Positions 47,409 to 59,692 of a stretch of 64,000 nucleotides of DNA are shown one piece after another (within the stretch, counting starts at the first letter, position 1; every line of letters begins with the position of its first letter). Below the pieces are notes generated by a model that saw only the letters and a program-made list of their open reading frames with translations, made no database searches and was not told where the DNA came from. The position numbers and the translations under genes are program-made. The stretch is from Anopheles merus (taxonomy: Eukaryota > Arthropoda > Insecta > Diptera > Culicidae): positions 14,150,798-14,214,797 of the forward strand of contig NC_054084.1 of the NCBI RefSeq assembly GCF_017562075.2, in the 5' to 3' direction.

Positions 47409-50400
47409 TCGAAAAAAATGAATCCACAAAAAAACAAGCCCACCTTTTCCCCATTTGTCCCGAGCGCGGTTACCCAACACTTTTGCCTCATCCTCCCATC
47501 CAACGGATCCTCTACACCAAACCCCACGCTGGGTGAAAAGTTACGAATGAGGTCAGGGCTATTTTCTCCTCAATTTCCTTACCTCCCCTCCCCGCATCGA
47601 AAGAGAACGAAAAAAAGGGCGAGGAAAAGAAAGAAAGAAAGAGAGAGAGTTCAGATAACAATCTGCGGTACAGCAGGACCAGACCGCCGCCACTGGCAAA
47701 TGCCGAACGGTCTAGAGAGACATGTGCGGCGAACTGGTTGATTTCCTTACGGGGAAAACGCCTAGCGGCCGAAATATGGTGTTCACTGTGCTTGTGTTTC
47801 CCTAGTGCCACCGCCAGGCCGAGGGAAACCCGATACCATAATACGGAAGTGTTAATGATGGAACGGTTTCAAAAATGAATTAATCCATCGGGAGCTAAGT
47901 ATAGCGTGCGGTTGTTTCCGTGTGTGTGTATATGTCCTTTTTTTCTTTTTTCTTTTTTTTCTCTAAGCAAAAGAATATCACCCCCGTAGGAAAAAGATAT
48001 AACGTGGGTTCGTAGAAAAGAATATTATTTTCATAACGGCATTTTACCGCACCGGACACCTTTTTCCAGGCTCTCGAGTGAGCCGTGATTCATTTAAATC
48101 CCGGTCCAGGACGATGTTCTGGTTGGTAATACAATTTGAACACGCCGGCTTACGCTTTAGCATTAATTTACCAATTCGCAGAAGGGTTTAACACGTGAAA
48201 AAAGTGTTTTTTTTATTGAAAGGATAATGCTTAAGCACGAAGCAAGTAAACGGAAATATGTAACTAAGTAAGTAAATGACATTTGTAATAAAAACACTTT
48301 TATGAAAAATTAAAACAAAAACCTCAAAAATAAACTAAACATATATTTGTCATGTTAAACACGTTAAACAGAATACAACAAACCAAACAATGCAGTTAAA
48401 AAGCATTAGGAACTCCATTAGGAATAGCAAATGAAAAATAATTCCATTACCATAATTGAATTAGTGGACAAACAATAAATATGATTAAAACTATAACATT
48501 TAAGGGTTATGTTACAGCTACAAAAATACATTACAACACAAACATCATAAAAGATAGATGATAAGCCAGCAGAAAAAATCTTCCAAAAAATTGCTTCAAA
48601 AGCAACTTTACCATATCCTACGCGCTTGCTGCAAGGGTTGTAAAAGCAATTGCCAATTCCAAAATCTAAAAACGCAGTGAACTAGAAATATTTACGACCC
48701 ACCCACCCACATGATGCATACGGATTCATGGACATTTTGCTACAATTTCATACCTATCAAGGTTTCTCTTCACTGGTGTCTTTTTTTTGCTGGCTTTTTT
48801 ATCTTCCACAAATGTAAAATGACTAAGAGATGCAGGGACGAAATGTGTGATCGGTTTAAAACGGCCGCAACAGATAAAAAGGAAACCAGTCCAATCGATT
48901 CACCAGCTGACGTTCGTTCCCGGCCCGGGAATGGCACGGTTACGCTACAGCGCCTATATGGTGTGCGCGCGCCTGTGCTTTTCATCCTCCCCCGGTTGGA
49001 CGATTTTTCATTGATCTGTCAAAGGACGGCCAGCAAGAGGCGACTGCTGTGATGTTGTAACGGTTTTGGCTGTTTTTATTTCTTCTTTTTATTTCCACTA
49101 CCCCAACAAGCGGCCCTTTGAGAGTTGACGACCAATGCCAATCATATCGATGCAGATGTGCTTTGTACGAGAAGTTTGCTGAGCAGTCAAAAAGATGATC
49201 ACAAGCTGACACACGTAGCAGCAGTGTGGCGGTGGCAGTAACGTCGGCGGCTGCTGCGCCGAGACGGAAAAGCTTGGAGACAGAGCTGTGCAAAAAAAAG
49301 GCCCGGGCAATGCAGAGGGAATCGTATGACACTACAATCGTATCAAGTTTCGAAGCAAAACAACGCTGTATACAGTGCTTGGGCAATCGAATGCAACACT
49401 TGCAGAGTGTTTTTTACACACAAAAAAGCACTCGAGATAGAGAAAGGCTATTCGTGTATAAGAGCAAATGCAATACTTCTCCCCTTTTTTCTCTCTCTCT
49501 CTCTCTCTCTCTCGACATTGGTAGAACGACCCTGTCGGGAGGAAAAACAAGGCACAAAATGGGCGCACAGTACAAAACGAAACGCCTTGGCAATGGGCAT
49601 GGGCAAAAAGCTTCAAGGAAAATCCGACCCAATAACAACCACCCTAGCCACCAAGCCCGCGCGCCCGCACCGTGTGGAGCGATGGCAAAATGTAAATTGA
49701 GTTTGGAAACTCATAACATAAATTTCGTTTTTGGAATCATATTTTTCCTCCAACAGCTTAACCTGAAGCGAATCCGCAGCTGGGGCAAAAGCGGAGCGGA
49801 AAAAGCACGGGAAGCAGCGAGAGAGGCACACAAAAAGGAATCCCTACTGAAAAGGCAAGAGCATATCACTGGCACGGATAGCAGTCACCGCCAGGCCCCG
49901 AGCCCGAGCGCGCACACAGGGGGCACACAGCGACATAAATAAATAAAAATACAATATAGTATTTTTCTCTGGCCTAGCACGAGTGGCCGCCAACGGGTGG
50001 CAGTGGGCAACCAGAAGAAGAAAAAAATCCCCCACTACAGCGCCACTTCGACATGTGCCAATGTGAATCTTGACTTGCCGCCAGCAGCACCGGGCAACAT
50101 TGTGTGGAGAACAGAACAGGGAAAATGCAAAAAAACAGAGTGTGGAGTGAAAAAAAAACACCAACTCGGAAGAGTTCAATGAAACAACAAACTACAAGCA
50201 ACCAGACGGTGCACTGTGCGCAGTTGGTGTAAGTTCAGGTTCGCAGGATACGGCATTTTTCCATTACACAAGTGGCGACACTGAAAACGGGCAAGTGGCA
50301 GTGGAGTTTTTTCACCCCCTCTACATGTTTGCTCTCACTCTCTTCGTTCGCTCCACTTTTCCTCTACTCGCAGAATGGAGTGTTTCTTTGATTTTATTGC

Positions 50401-50789
50401 CGAACTTTTTAATAAACTTTTGTGCGAGTCAAACAACGGGACCGTGCGCTTCATCGCGGCTTTGTTGAGGTTGTTGGTCGAGGTTGGTTGGTCGAAGCAA
50501 GGAAAGCATTAGCATTCGCCGTGCTAAGCAGTCGATGAAGGGTGCATATTTCAAGGCGTCTTTGGTGGATTTTCACAATTGGAGTAGTGCAGCACCGTTG
50601 TACTTTTGTAAACGTATTTTGTTTGTGTTACTGTGGAATGCAACACACAGGAAAATAAGGGCAGTTTACTTAGACTGGGTTCTGCGAATTTAATGATTAA
50701 CGCAATTGGGAAATTCATTTCCAAACACGTCTCCATTTGTTTGATATGTAAGATGTTAAGGATAATTAAATGTTAAGGAGTTGATTATA
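47409..50789. other. Unique non-coding DNA
   Basis: GC-rich parts at 47.4-48.1 and 48.7-50.5 kb flank an AT-rich stretch. A 238-codon open frame at 49226-49942 is lysine/arginine- and serine-rich and crosses a CT microsatellite. No domain is seen, so it is not called as a gene. Confidence 0.5.
49491..49513. repeat. (CT)n microsatellite
   Basis: Eleven CT units. Confidence 0.95.
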
Positions 50790-50995
50790 CAGGATTTTCC
50801 CGGGTTTCTCATAGCTGTGGGACACTTTCAGGACCCTTTCCCAAGGGAATTGAACTTCATACGATGGAAATTGGACTTCCGATTAAATTCTTATTAGATT
50901 TGTCCAACAAGGGTGCTATAGAGTCCAATTCCCATTACATTAAGTTCATTTCACGTAAGGAGTCAATAAAGTGTCCCACCGCTATGAGAACCTTG
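50790..50995. mobile_element. MITE with about 85-bp inverted repeats
   Basis: The left half, TCTCATAGCTGTGGGACACTTT onward in short form, pairs with the inverted right half around CTCATAGCGGTGGGACACTTT. GAACTTnAT and AATTGGACT also match further in. The left end, TA|CAGGATTTTCC, resembles the family B terminus. The corresponding right terminus is missing, so the copy is truncated. It is non-coding. Confidence 0.6.
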
Positions 50996-51355
50996 CTCAT
51001 AATGTTCATAATGTTTCATCAGACTTCATTCCATTTCACAACTTAAGAAAAAATCACCGTTAGTAATCGTGTCCACTTTAGTATTCAAGAGTATAAGAGC
51101 GACTTGATATAAATCTCAATGTTCTTGCCCTTTTTCATAACAAACATTTAAAGCCTCTCATCTAATTTTGAGATGCATGAATCACTAATTCATGAAGATG
51201 AACGAATCAATAAGCATACGTCATAAAATATGACTGAATCAATCCTGTTTGATCGATCACTAAAGTTTGATAATTCTCCAAAGAGTTATGACTCTCTACC
51301 AGTGCTGCAAAATGTCACTGTCAATGCCATAAAAAAATCTAGAGGAAACAAAATC

Positions 51356-51959
51356 CATGTCAGCGTCACGTACTCAATTGTGATAAACAGAGGATACGCT
51401 CAAACAGTTGATGTGTCCAATACATGCTTGGTGACCAACTTGGTCAGTCACTGTGTCATGACTTTTTTTACTATGATCAGTTTGGCAAAATTTCATTGAT
51501 ATAGTCATGACCAATTCCGCCTGAAACCATATCATGTCAGCGTCGCGAGCACTACTGTGATGACCAGAAGTGACACTCAAACAGTTGGTGCCACCATCAC
51601 ATGTTTGGTGACATTTTTGCAACCAACTCTTGGTCAGTCACTTGGTCGCGACATTTTCTGTCGGTAATCATCACGATAGTCATGATAGATACGCGGTGCG
51701 TGCGTGATCCTAACCAACAAAATGAGCATGTTTTCTCAGAATTCTCAGAGTAGACAGAGCGAGTAAGAATGCTCATTTTGCTGCTTGGGACCACACATCA
51801 AGTATATTCCAAGAATGTCGTGATTATCACCGACAGAAAATATCGCGACCGAGAGAGTGACCACGATTTGGGTGCTAAACAAAACGTCACCAAGCAGGTG
51901 ATTGATCCAACAACTGTTTGAGTATCACCTCTGATCATCTCAGTTGTGTACGTGAGATG
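51356..51959. mobile_element. Composite fold-back element
   Basis: Three related units are present. Unit L1 (51356-51472) and unit L2 (51533-51685) are direct copies: CATGTCAGCGTC, then CTCAAACAGTTG, then TTGGTGAC, then GGTCAGTCAC. Unit R (51813-51959) is the inverted copy of L2, including GGTCGCGA and TTTTCTGTCGGT. Between L2 and R, AAAATGAGCAT flanks an inner palindromic spacer around TCTCAGAATTCTCAGA. No transposase is encoded and the superfamily is unknown. Confidence 0.6.
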
Positions 51960-53008
51960 ATTTGAGCTTCGTTTCAGTCATGAGTGTTGGTGGCTGAAAC
52001 AGTGGCATTTTGCAGGAATATTCACAGCTAGAAAAGGCTTGCGCCGGCATTAAGCTCAGCTCTCAGTCAGTCAGAGTATCGCGTTGGACTCAAGCATTTG
52101 CATGTAGAGTTCGGCATGGCATGGCTAACTTTCATTGGATATCAATAATGAGCATGAAGCTACCACCGATCAATTCATTGATTTCGTTGCTGAACATTTC
52201 CTGATGCGCTTGACATTTTCCAGCCCTGCTCTCAACATATCCATGAATATCTGAAAGATAATCCACAGAAATATCATTAGTGAAACTTTGAGACATTGAA
52301 TCGTGATTCGAAGCAATCATTTGAGAAGATCGATGTAAATGAATCTTTACAACAGATGCTTGAATCACAATAATAATCAATCAATAAAAAGGTAAAAAAT
52401 CAACAAATAATGAAATACTTTACAGCATATCTCACATATCTACAGCATCAAAATACTTTACAAAACTACAAATAAACTATAAATAAAACAATTATTGTTT
52501 ATGTCTTACAAGCTTACATTGTACTAAAAAGATTTTCTATTCTACACAATATTTCATTATAAATATATGAACAATATTGCACCAATTTGACACTACTTTC
52601 CCCTGATCATAAACTTCGTTGCTGTAATACAATATCCCTCACAATATCGTACACCTAGTTAAATGATACGTCACTAATAGGACAATAACACCTTATTGCC
52701 TTTTTATTTGCAGCTAGAAAAAAAAACATGAAACCATAACCTAGCTGTTATTTCTGCCCTTTTCCCTACAGCCGGGTACATCCCCCATTCTGCCCACTGG
52801 AAGCATAACATAAATTCTAAGCGTTCCCGCCTTCACCTAGAGCAAACAAAACCACGGCCACGCGTTTCCTACTTGGGACCCGAGAATCGACACAGAAATC
52901 GAACGGAAAGCGCTTGCCCAGCCAAACACGGCAGCCTTCAAAAAGGAGGGAAAGAGCAACATAAAAGGAGTTCAATTCTTTTACACACCCAACCGGTGTT
53001 GTACATAC

Positions 53009-53035
53009 CTTCCGTCCCCATCGGTGGTAGATATT
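53009..53035 (-). other. Candidate 27-nt microexon
   Basis: On the minus strand TTATTTATTTTTATTAG (AG at 53036-53037) precedes 27 bases ending AAG|GTATGT, a good donor (53003-53008). All frames are open: NIYHRWGRK, ISTTDGDGR and YLPPMGTE. The length is a multiple of three. There is no homology, and the acceptor tract is interrupted by A residues. Confidence 0.22.
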
Positions 53036-53808
53036 CTAATAAAAATAAATAACCTACCAAACACAAACCTTTCCTTGCTTCTCCTCCCCATCTGCCTGCG
53101 GTCGGTCTGCCCCAGGAAGCGCCTTTTATCGCGAGCGGAAGCGTGGCCATAAAACAACCGGAATGATAAGCATGTCTTTCCATGTTCGTGCGGTCGGAAG
53201 GGGAACCGGAGAGCCACTTTCCTGCGCGGCTCCTTAAACCCGGAAACGATTGTTTCCCCCCCCCTACACGCGCGCTACCGGGAGAAGGTTGGGTGTACAA
53301 TTATTTGAAATATTCCTTACAAAGCGCGCGCAGATTTCAGCCCCGAACGCACGGTGAGCGATAAAAGGGAAAAAGAAAGCTTGCTGCGCTTGCTCTACAA
53401 ATTCAAAACAACGGAAAGCTATCACTTTGTGGCGCTAACGATGGAAACGTTGTTTGGCGGAACGATCTTCTTTCCTTCCTTCCCAGGGGGAGTAGTGAGT
53501 TTCCATCACGACGACGACGACACCTCGATTCTCGGTCATATCGTTTTTATTCAAGGGAGTTGAGAAAATAACAATACACAGTACACAAAGAGCTTTCCCG
53601 CTTGCACCCTACCCCTAGGGACAGTGGTAAGCAACAAGGATAACAAAAGGGGGAGAGTTAGGTCAAGCACAATGCGCCAAAGACAAACTTTGGCGAAACC
53701 AATCATTAAGAAAGAAGCGGCCAGGTATTGATGAACGGAAAGCCGGAAAACGGAACGAAGGGGCCGCGGTGAGCAGAGAGGAAAATATGTAATACAACAG
53801 AGCCTTAC

Positions 53809-53878
53809 CTCGTCGGGCCCGTTCTTGCTTCTCCTCTTACGCCCCAGCACGCGTGTGCCGTATCGGAATGAAATATTG
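53809..53878 (-). other. Candidate 70-nt exon
   Basis: On the minus strand TTAATTCTCGCTTATAG is followed by a GC-rich 70-base block ending GAG|GTAAGG. The open frame contains RYGTRVLGRKRRSKNGPDE up to the donor. This basic, non-repetitive peptide looks more like real coding sequence than most frames here. I do not recognise the protein. The donor is good and the acceptor modest. Confidence 0.25.
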
Positions 53879-55357
53879 CTATAAGCGAGAATTAATGTTC
53901 CCATGGGTAATTTTCTAGCGCTAACGCCACAATAATGGTGTTAATTTCGATACTTTTATCGCTCGGAGGAGCGTAACAAGCGTAAAGCCCCCATCCGGTG
54001 CTCTCCCGGCGGGAGAAAGTATCTGCCACACCAACAAAATAAAACCTGCGCCCAGTAAACTTGCTCTTGCTGCCATAGCAGAGAAGAATGTCTAACGTCC
54101 GTGTAGCGAATAAATTTGTCCAACCGAGCACACAGATAAACGTTATCCTTCCCCAAGGAACTTCGCACATGCCAGTAGAAAAAAAAAAAACACGCGCGCT
54201 CAGACACTCTGACACACTGTGTAGCTTCCAAACACACGTGGCACGGTGCCCCGCAGGATGTACGAAGTGATATGTATCGTGAAAAATCCCCACGGTGTTT
54301 AGATGTGCGGACGCCGCCCTCTGTACCCCAAATTGCTGCAATATCTCCTTGGGACTACTCTGCTAGATAAATCGGTTTTTCAAAAAGTTCGACGAATAAT
54401 TGATTCCCGCGGATGGGAAGGGGGATGGGTAGAAAAATAACAACTTTGCAAAAGGCCACAAGCGCAAAAGCGCGGAAAGATGGCGCCAACCCCGCAAGAC
54501 ATTGTTCTGCTCCGCTGCTGGTTTGTGAGTTTGGGGTGAAATTTTTTTTTTGCGCTAGACAACACAAACAACAGTGCGCGCAGAGTACTGTGAACATTCC
54601 TGCAAGAGGGAAAGTTTTGCTTGGAATTTATCGAAAGGATCAATTCAAATGAATTCGATGATGAATAAATTAAATCGATTGCGTATCGAAATATCACAAA
54701 GTAATCTTAATTTATGTACGAAATACAAAATAGAAAGTGATTTACTATCACACATTAGGGGCGTTTCCACGCTACGATTCATGTTTGAATATTATTCTCA
54801 AAAGCACATTTTTCCCTACCTTGAAAAAATCGAGCAAAATCTTTTTCGAGCAGTTTTTATCATCCGCTGGTTGCTTGGCTGGCACGAATCTTTGCTTGTA
54901 ATCTTATGACAGGTTAAATACGATACAATTGTATTTGATTTTCAAACGGTAAGCAAAATTACAAAACAATCGTGTCGTGAAAACGTCACATGCTTCTCAA
55001 TTCATTTTTGGCAAAGGAAGGCGAAATATTCGCTAATTAAATATCGCGCACATCGAAGCGTACCTAATAAGAAGTATTTGAGAAGTTTTTGAATGCAAAA
55101 TGGAAAGCTTTTTTTTGTACCATGGATTCGAGCAGATGCTCGAAAAGTATGAATACCGAATGTACTAAGAGCAGTTGATACCCTCTTGATATCTCTTGAG
55201 TTGATTAAGCATTGAACAAAAATATATCAAAAAAAGTCCATTTTACTATTATGGCAAAGGCTGACATTTTAGCAATCCAATTTGATAAATGAATTGAAAC
55301 AATTTGATTCAAATATTTGATGAGTGACCAAATTCTAGCAGTTCTCTTTTACAAATC

Positions 55358-55560
55358 CAGGGGACCAAACTACGGCCCTCAAGAGCTTGTCATGCGGTCC
55401 GCGATGACTTTATAAAGGTTAAAATAATTGTTTTTTGGGCAATAAATAAAAAATTTAAATAACTACTTTTGTCGAAATCCTGCACAATTTTTATACATTC
55501 AGTTTATATTTTCTAAACAAGGCGCGGTTTGAAGTTTCACTTTCGATTGAGAAATTACTG
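55358..55560. mobile_element. Degraded hAT-type MITE copy
   Basis: CAGGGGACCAAACTACGGCC, CAAGAGCTTGTCATGCGGTC and GACTTTATAAAGGTTAAA parallel the left half of the MITE at 40835. The right terminus is not recognisable. It is clearly older than the 40.8-kb copy. Confidence 0.6.
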
Positions 55561-58436
55561 GAATTCAGCAAGTGCATAAAATATATCGGAAAATTTCCAA
55601 ATTCTAAACGATGTATGCAAATGTATAAATCGGTCGCAAATAAGCTAACTACAATCTTTTTTTGCGAATTGAAGTATAATTCTTCTTTGCACAGAAAAGC
55701 TTACACAGCATTAAGCTCGCCGCCTCTATCCGAACTCTCTATACCCCCTAAAAGAATTGCCACCACAAACACAAATAGATAAAGATCATTATGCATTGAC
55801 CACACCGTGCAGATTAATCTCAATCACTTCTCTGTCATTTGCTCAATCATTTGCTTCGCGGTGGAAGAAACTGTTTGTGCTTAACAATCGTACCAAACAA
55901 TAGCATTGGTAAAGTATCTCACGGCTGGACAACGCTATGTCTGCGAACGTACGTTCATCATCAAATACTGTGTGTGTGAAGGTTGATAAAGCATGCATCC
56001 TTTCACACAAATTAAAGCCCAATCGATGATACGGAATGGTGAAGCATGTGCACGACCTCATCGTTAGCATATTTCGTGCAACCATCCATTTCCGGCCTCA
56101 ACTCCCTTCCACTCAGTCATAGCCCATAAAGTGTGCATTTGTTTATGCAACAGCGCGCACACACACACGGAGACTACTCCAACCGGGAAGTTGAGCACAC
56201 CCGCCAAAATACAAGCCAATCTCCCCCCCCCCCCCCCCCTCCAACAACACCATGCATATTTATGACTATCCTTTTGTACCACTTTTCCCATCCACTGCAG
56301 TTTTGTTTTCTGTTTTCTACTATTCTAGTTTCAACTTCAATGCTTGGAGGTTTACGAGTAGCTGTCTTAAACTCTGGTTCCTTTCGACGTACCTTACACA
56401 TCAACGTCAACGACTGCTGTTAGTGTTTTTTTTTTATTTTCACCGGCGTCGAAGTGCACAGCTGGCAGTGGCAGGGGGTAAAAGTTGCAATTCCAATACC
56501 CAAAGAGAGTACAAATTTTGCAAATCAAAACGTTCCCTCCGCCATCGTGAGCTTGCTGCAGCGGTAGGTTTTGCGGCGAAGAAAAAGAGGCAAAGCCACT
56601 TCACTCTCCACGATCTGTTCTTCCACACGGAAAATGTGGTTCGGTTTCCATCCGTTCCAATATCTCTTAGCCCTCCCTGCCTCTTATATGCTCCTGCTCT
56701 TTCTCTAAACATATTTTTTGCAACTATTTTGCATTCGAAACTGGCAGAAGATGAGGTTTAAGCTAAGTATGCACATCGTTTAACATGAAAAGTGGTACCT
56801 AACCACAGGATGGATGTGTGCCGTCGTGCATATGGTAAGCTGGAGGAATGGATGCGGTACGGAATGGATGCCCAGGATTGGGAGTGAATAGGTAGAAAAT
56901 ACATATAAAAAAACACATTTTCTAGTTGAGTTTAACCTCGACAAAGCAACCTTTTCTAATGTGGTGAATGCTGCTCTTAATTGGTATATTGTGAGCCGAA
57001 TAATCACGACAGGTACGATGATGTTCATATGTCACGTGATTCGCTTCGAATTAAATACTGGATAACTGGGTATAATATAAACATCCAATTCGGCAAATAT
57101 GATCTTATCCAGTTGGCATCCTTTCTGATAGATGTGTGATATTCTTGCATTATTTGTGATTTGACAGATTTTGTCGTTAAATCGCAATGCGTTCAACAAA
57201 AAATTGCAGACATATTTCCAACAAAGTGCCAACATATAATTGTACATAAATGACTAAAATATAAAGCATTAAAAGTGTAATTAAAAGCAACTGGTTTTAC
57301 ATGTTTCATCCCACATGCACACGATATTATTATTATTACCATACAACTCTGCAAACATTGCACGCGCCTCGGCATATTTGTTCACTGCACAACAATACCT
57401 CAAGCATGTCATAACCTTGCACGGGAAAAGTTTTTAAACACAGCGAACGTCAAAAAAGCGCTCCCAACACACACACACACATACCTACACGTGTCCTTTT
57501 TGTAAAGCTGCCCAGCACATAACGTCCCGTTCACAACACACACCATCCAGAATCAACCAACATAACTTTTATGTTTCACCATAACCACCACCACCAGCAG
57601 CACCCATCAGCCCATCAACCGATCACAATGGCGTAACGCGCGCGCGTAAAACCAGCGTCCGATTAAATCGGGCGTAACATTTTAATGAAACAATTAATTT
57701 ACTGAACTGTGCCACCCAGCAGTTCGCCGACACTTTCCCGACCGGCTGCCGGGAAGCTGCTGGGCCGGGCTGGGTGGGTTGGTTTCGTTTGTTTGCCATT
57801 AGTTTCCACCTTGCCAGTCAGCGAAGGAACTTTTGAAGTGCTCGAAACACGGCCAACTAAACCATGCTGCAACCCGCCGCCTCCGCCAGCACACCAGAAT
57901 GAAACCAAAACCATTATCGTAGGAACGGCAACAATCATTGGATGCACCACCACAACGATCCGCTTCCCCTAGAAACAACCCCCCTCCAGAGTGAAGGTAG
58001 ATTAAATTTGTCGTGCATAAAACAGTGCACGGTAATTAAAGGGGAGAGAAAGAAAATAACACCTCTTCCCCCAGCTCCCAAGCGGGGCTGGAAATGGCGC
58101 TCTGTATGCGGCAGCGTTGGGTTTCCTTTTGTGCATTTTTTTTTGTTGGTCTCTTTAGCTCACTGATTTGAAAATGATTTATCGATCGCGGGCATGGGTA
58201 GCTGGGAGCTGGTGCATACTAGGCAGATGTGTTATTACCGTTTAAAAACGTGTATTTGTTGGTTCGAATTGCAAATATTTATATTTAATACATTATAGGT
58301 ATCTGAAATTCAGAATAGTGTCTTCATAATACTTATAAATTGGGATATAATTTTAGTTAGCTTTTTCTTTGTCATTACTCTTGATCCATGCTCTTGAAAA
58401 AGTGGGCAATTTTTTGAATTTTCTTTCCAGATTAAT
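55561..58436. other. Unique non-coding DNA
   Basis: Mixed composition. It includes a C17 run at 56223-56239 and a few short CA tracts. Several open frames on both strands have no domain. No RNA gene is recognised. Confidence 0.5.
56223..56239. repeat. (C)17 homopolymer
   Basis: Seventeen C residues. Confidence 0.95.
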
Positions 58437-58977
58437 ATGACTCCGGCCGACTCCAGGCGACTCAAGGCGACTCCGGACGACTCCGAGCGACTCCGGACGA
58501 CTCCAGACGACTCTGAACGACTCCCGACGACTCCCGACGACTCCGACTTTGGACGACTCCGACTTCGGACGACTCCGATTCTAGGCGACTCCATGCAACT
58601 CCGGACAACTCCGTATGACTTCGTATGACTCTTGACTGCTTCAGACGACTCCAAACAATTCCATACGACTCTGGACGACTCTGGACGACTCTGGGCGGCT
58701 ATGGACGACTCCGAACGACTCCGGAAGACTCTGGACGACTTTGGAAGACTCTGGACGACTCTGGACGACTCTGGACGACTCCGATTCCAGACGACTCTGA
58801 ACGACTCTGGACGACTCCGAAAGACTCAGGAAGACTCTGGGCGACTCTGAACGACTCCGGACGACTCCGGACGACTCCGGACGGCTCCGGATGACTCCGA
58901 ACGAATCTGACCGCTCCGAACGACTCCAAACGACTCCGAACGACTCCGGACGACTCCGATTCCAGGCGTCTTCGGGC
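58437..58977. repeat. 10-bp minisatellite GACTCYGGAC, about 54 units
   Basis: Variants of GACTCCGGAC or GACTCTGGAC follow each other in strict 10-base steps for about 540 bases, with a few insertions such as GATTCCAG. Because 10 is not a multiple of 3, frames on both strands stay open for long stretches and give a repeating decapeptide of ESSGVVRSRP type on the minus strand. These are by-products of the repeat, not genes. A tail with CGGAGTCGAATCGG, TTTTTCCCAACATTACCC follows, up to the retrotransposon LTR. Confidence 0.93.
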
Positions 58978-59093
58978 TTCTCCAAATGATGCTGAGCAGA
59001 CCTACCTTCCGGAGTCGATTCTGAAATTATCGGAGTCGAATCGGGGACGACTTTGGATTTTTCCCAACATTACCCATCACTAGTGTTGAGTAA

Positions 59094-59551
59094 TGAATTT
59101 GTACGGTATAAACATATGACCTTCTGTCACTTGAATTTGCTGCTTGGGAATTGTATTGAGGGGACGAATGAAGGAAACAAGGAATAAAGAAGGAGTCTAG
59201 CGCAAGCGTTCAATCAGTACAGACGTTCCTCTCTCTACCAGTTGAGAAATTCACTAACTAAAACACTATGGTCCTTCGTAGAACCGGATAGAATTGGCTA
59301 TCGAGATAACGACAATTCGTTGCACACGGGTGCATTAGTGTCAGTGTATTGTGCGTTTGCTGTTTCGATACTCGTAGAGAGATTGAGGAAGTGTGCATAA
59401 CGGCAGTGTCACAGTGTGAGTTGGACACTAGGACATTCAGTGTGCGTGTAAAATAGCTGTGCGCGTTCGGACAGGATCATACTTGAGCATACGCATGCGT
59501 TAGATCGTGCACTTCACAAGTGGCTTAATTGTGAAGTCCAGATACGCAACA
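59094..59551 (+). mobile_element. BEL/Pao 5' LTR (458 bp)
   Basis: The LTR starts TGTTG and ends CAACA, a perfect 5-bp inverted repeat. Its end is fixed by a primer binding site 2 bases downstream. An initiator-like ATCAGTAC (A at 59216) has AATAAAG about 30 bases upstream, so U3 may span 59094-59215 and transcription start near 59216. The preceding ACTAG (59089-59093) is the expected 5-bp target duplication, but the 3' LTR lies outside the window and cannot confirm it. Position and polarity match the gag-pol frame at 60505. Confidence 0.72.
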
Positions 59552-59553
59552 TT

Positions 59554-59563
59554 TGGTGCATCG
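59554..59563 (+). promoter_or_regulatory. Primer binding site, tRNA-Gly type
   Basis: TGGTGCATCG is complementary to the CCA-tailed 3' end of tRNA-Gly(GCC), which ends CGATGCACCA. The match starts 2 bases after the LTR, as usual for LTR elements. Complementarity beyond ten bases is poor. The tRNA sequence is from memory. Confidence 0.6.
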
Positions 59564-59692
59564 AGCGTTCAAAGTGTAGAACGTTTTCGGTGAGAAGTGT
59601 TGTGTAGCTTCAGTGCGGGAGTGCAAGTGTCCCCACAAACCGAGTACCTGACTTCCAATTCGTGGAACGTCGTTGGTGGTATCGTTTGTTCC

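Larger units (their letters stand above)
51960..55357. other. Unique non-coding DNA
   Basis: AT-rich to 52.7 kb, GC-rich to 54.6 kb, AT-rich beyond. Apart from two minus-strand exon candidates I see no gene, RNA or repeat. Confidence 0.45.

Noticed and set aside
49226..49942. Open frame of 238 codons on the plus strand
   Set aside because: It crosses a CT microsatellite, is rich in Lys/Arg/Ser and overlaps equally long frames in other phases; no family motif is seen.
58310..58985. Long frames on both strands encoding repeated decapeptides
   Set aside because: They are produced by the 10-bp minisatellite, which excludes stops in several frames.
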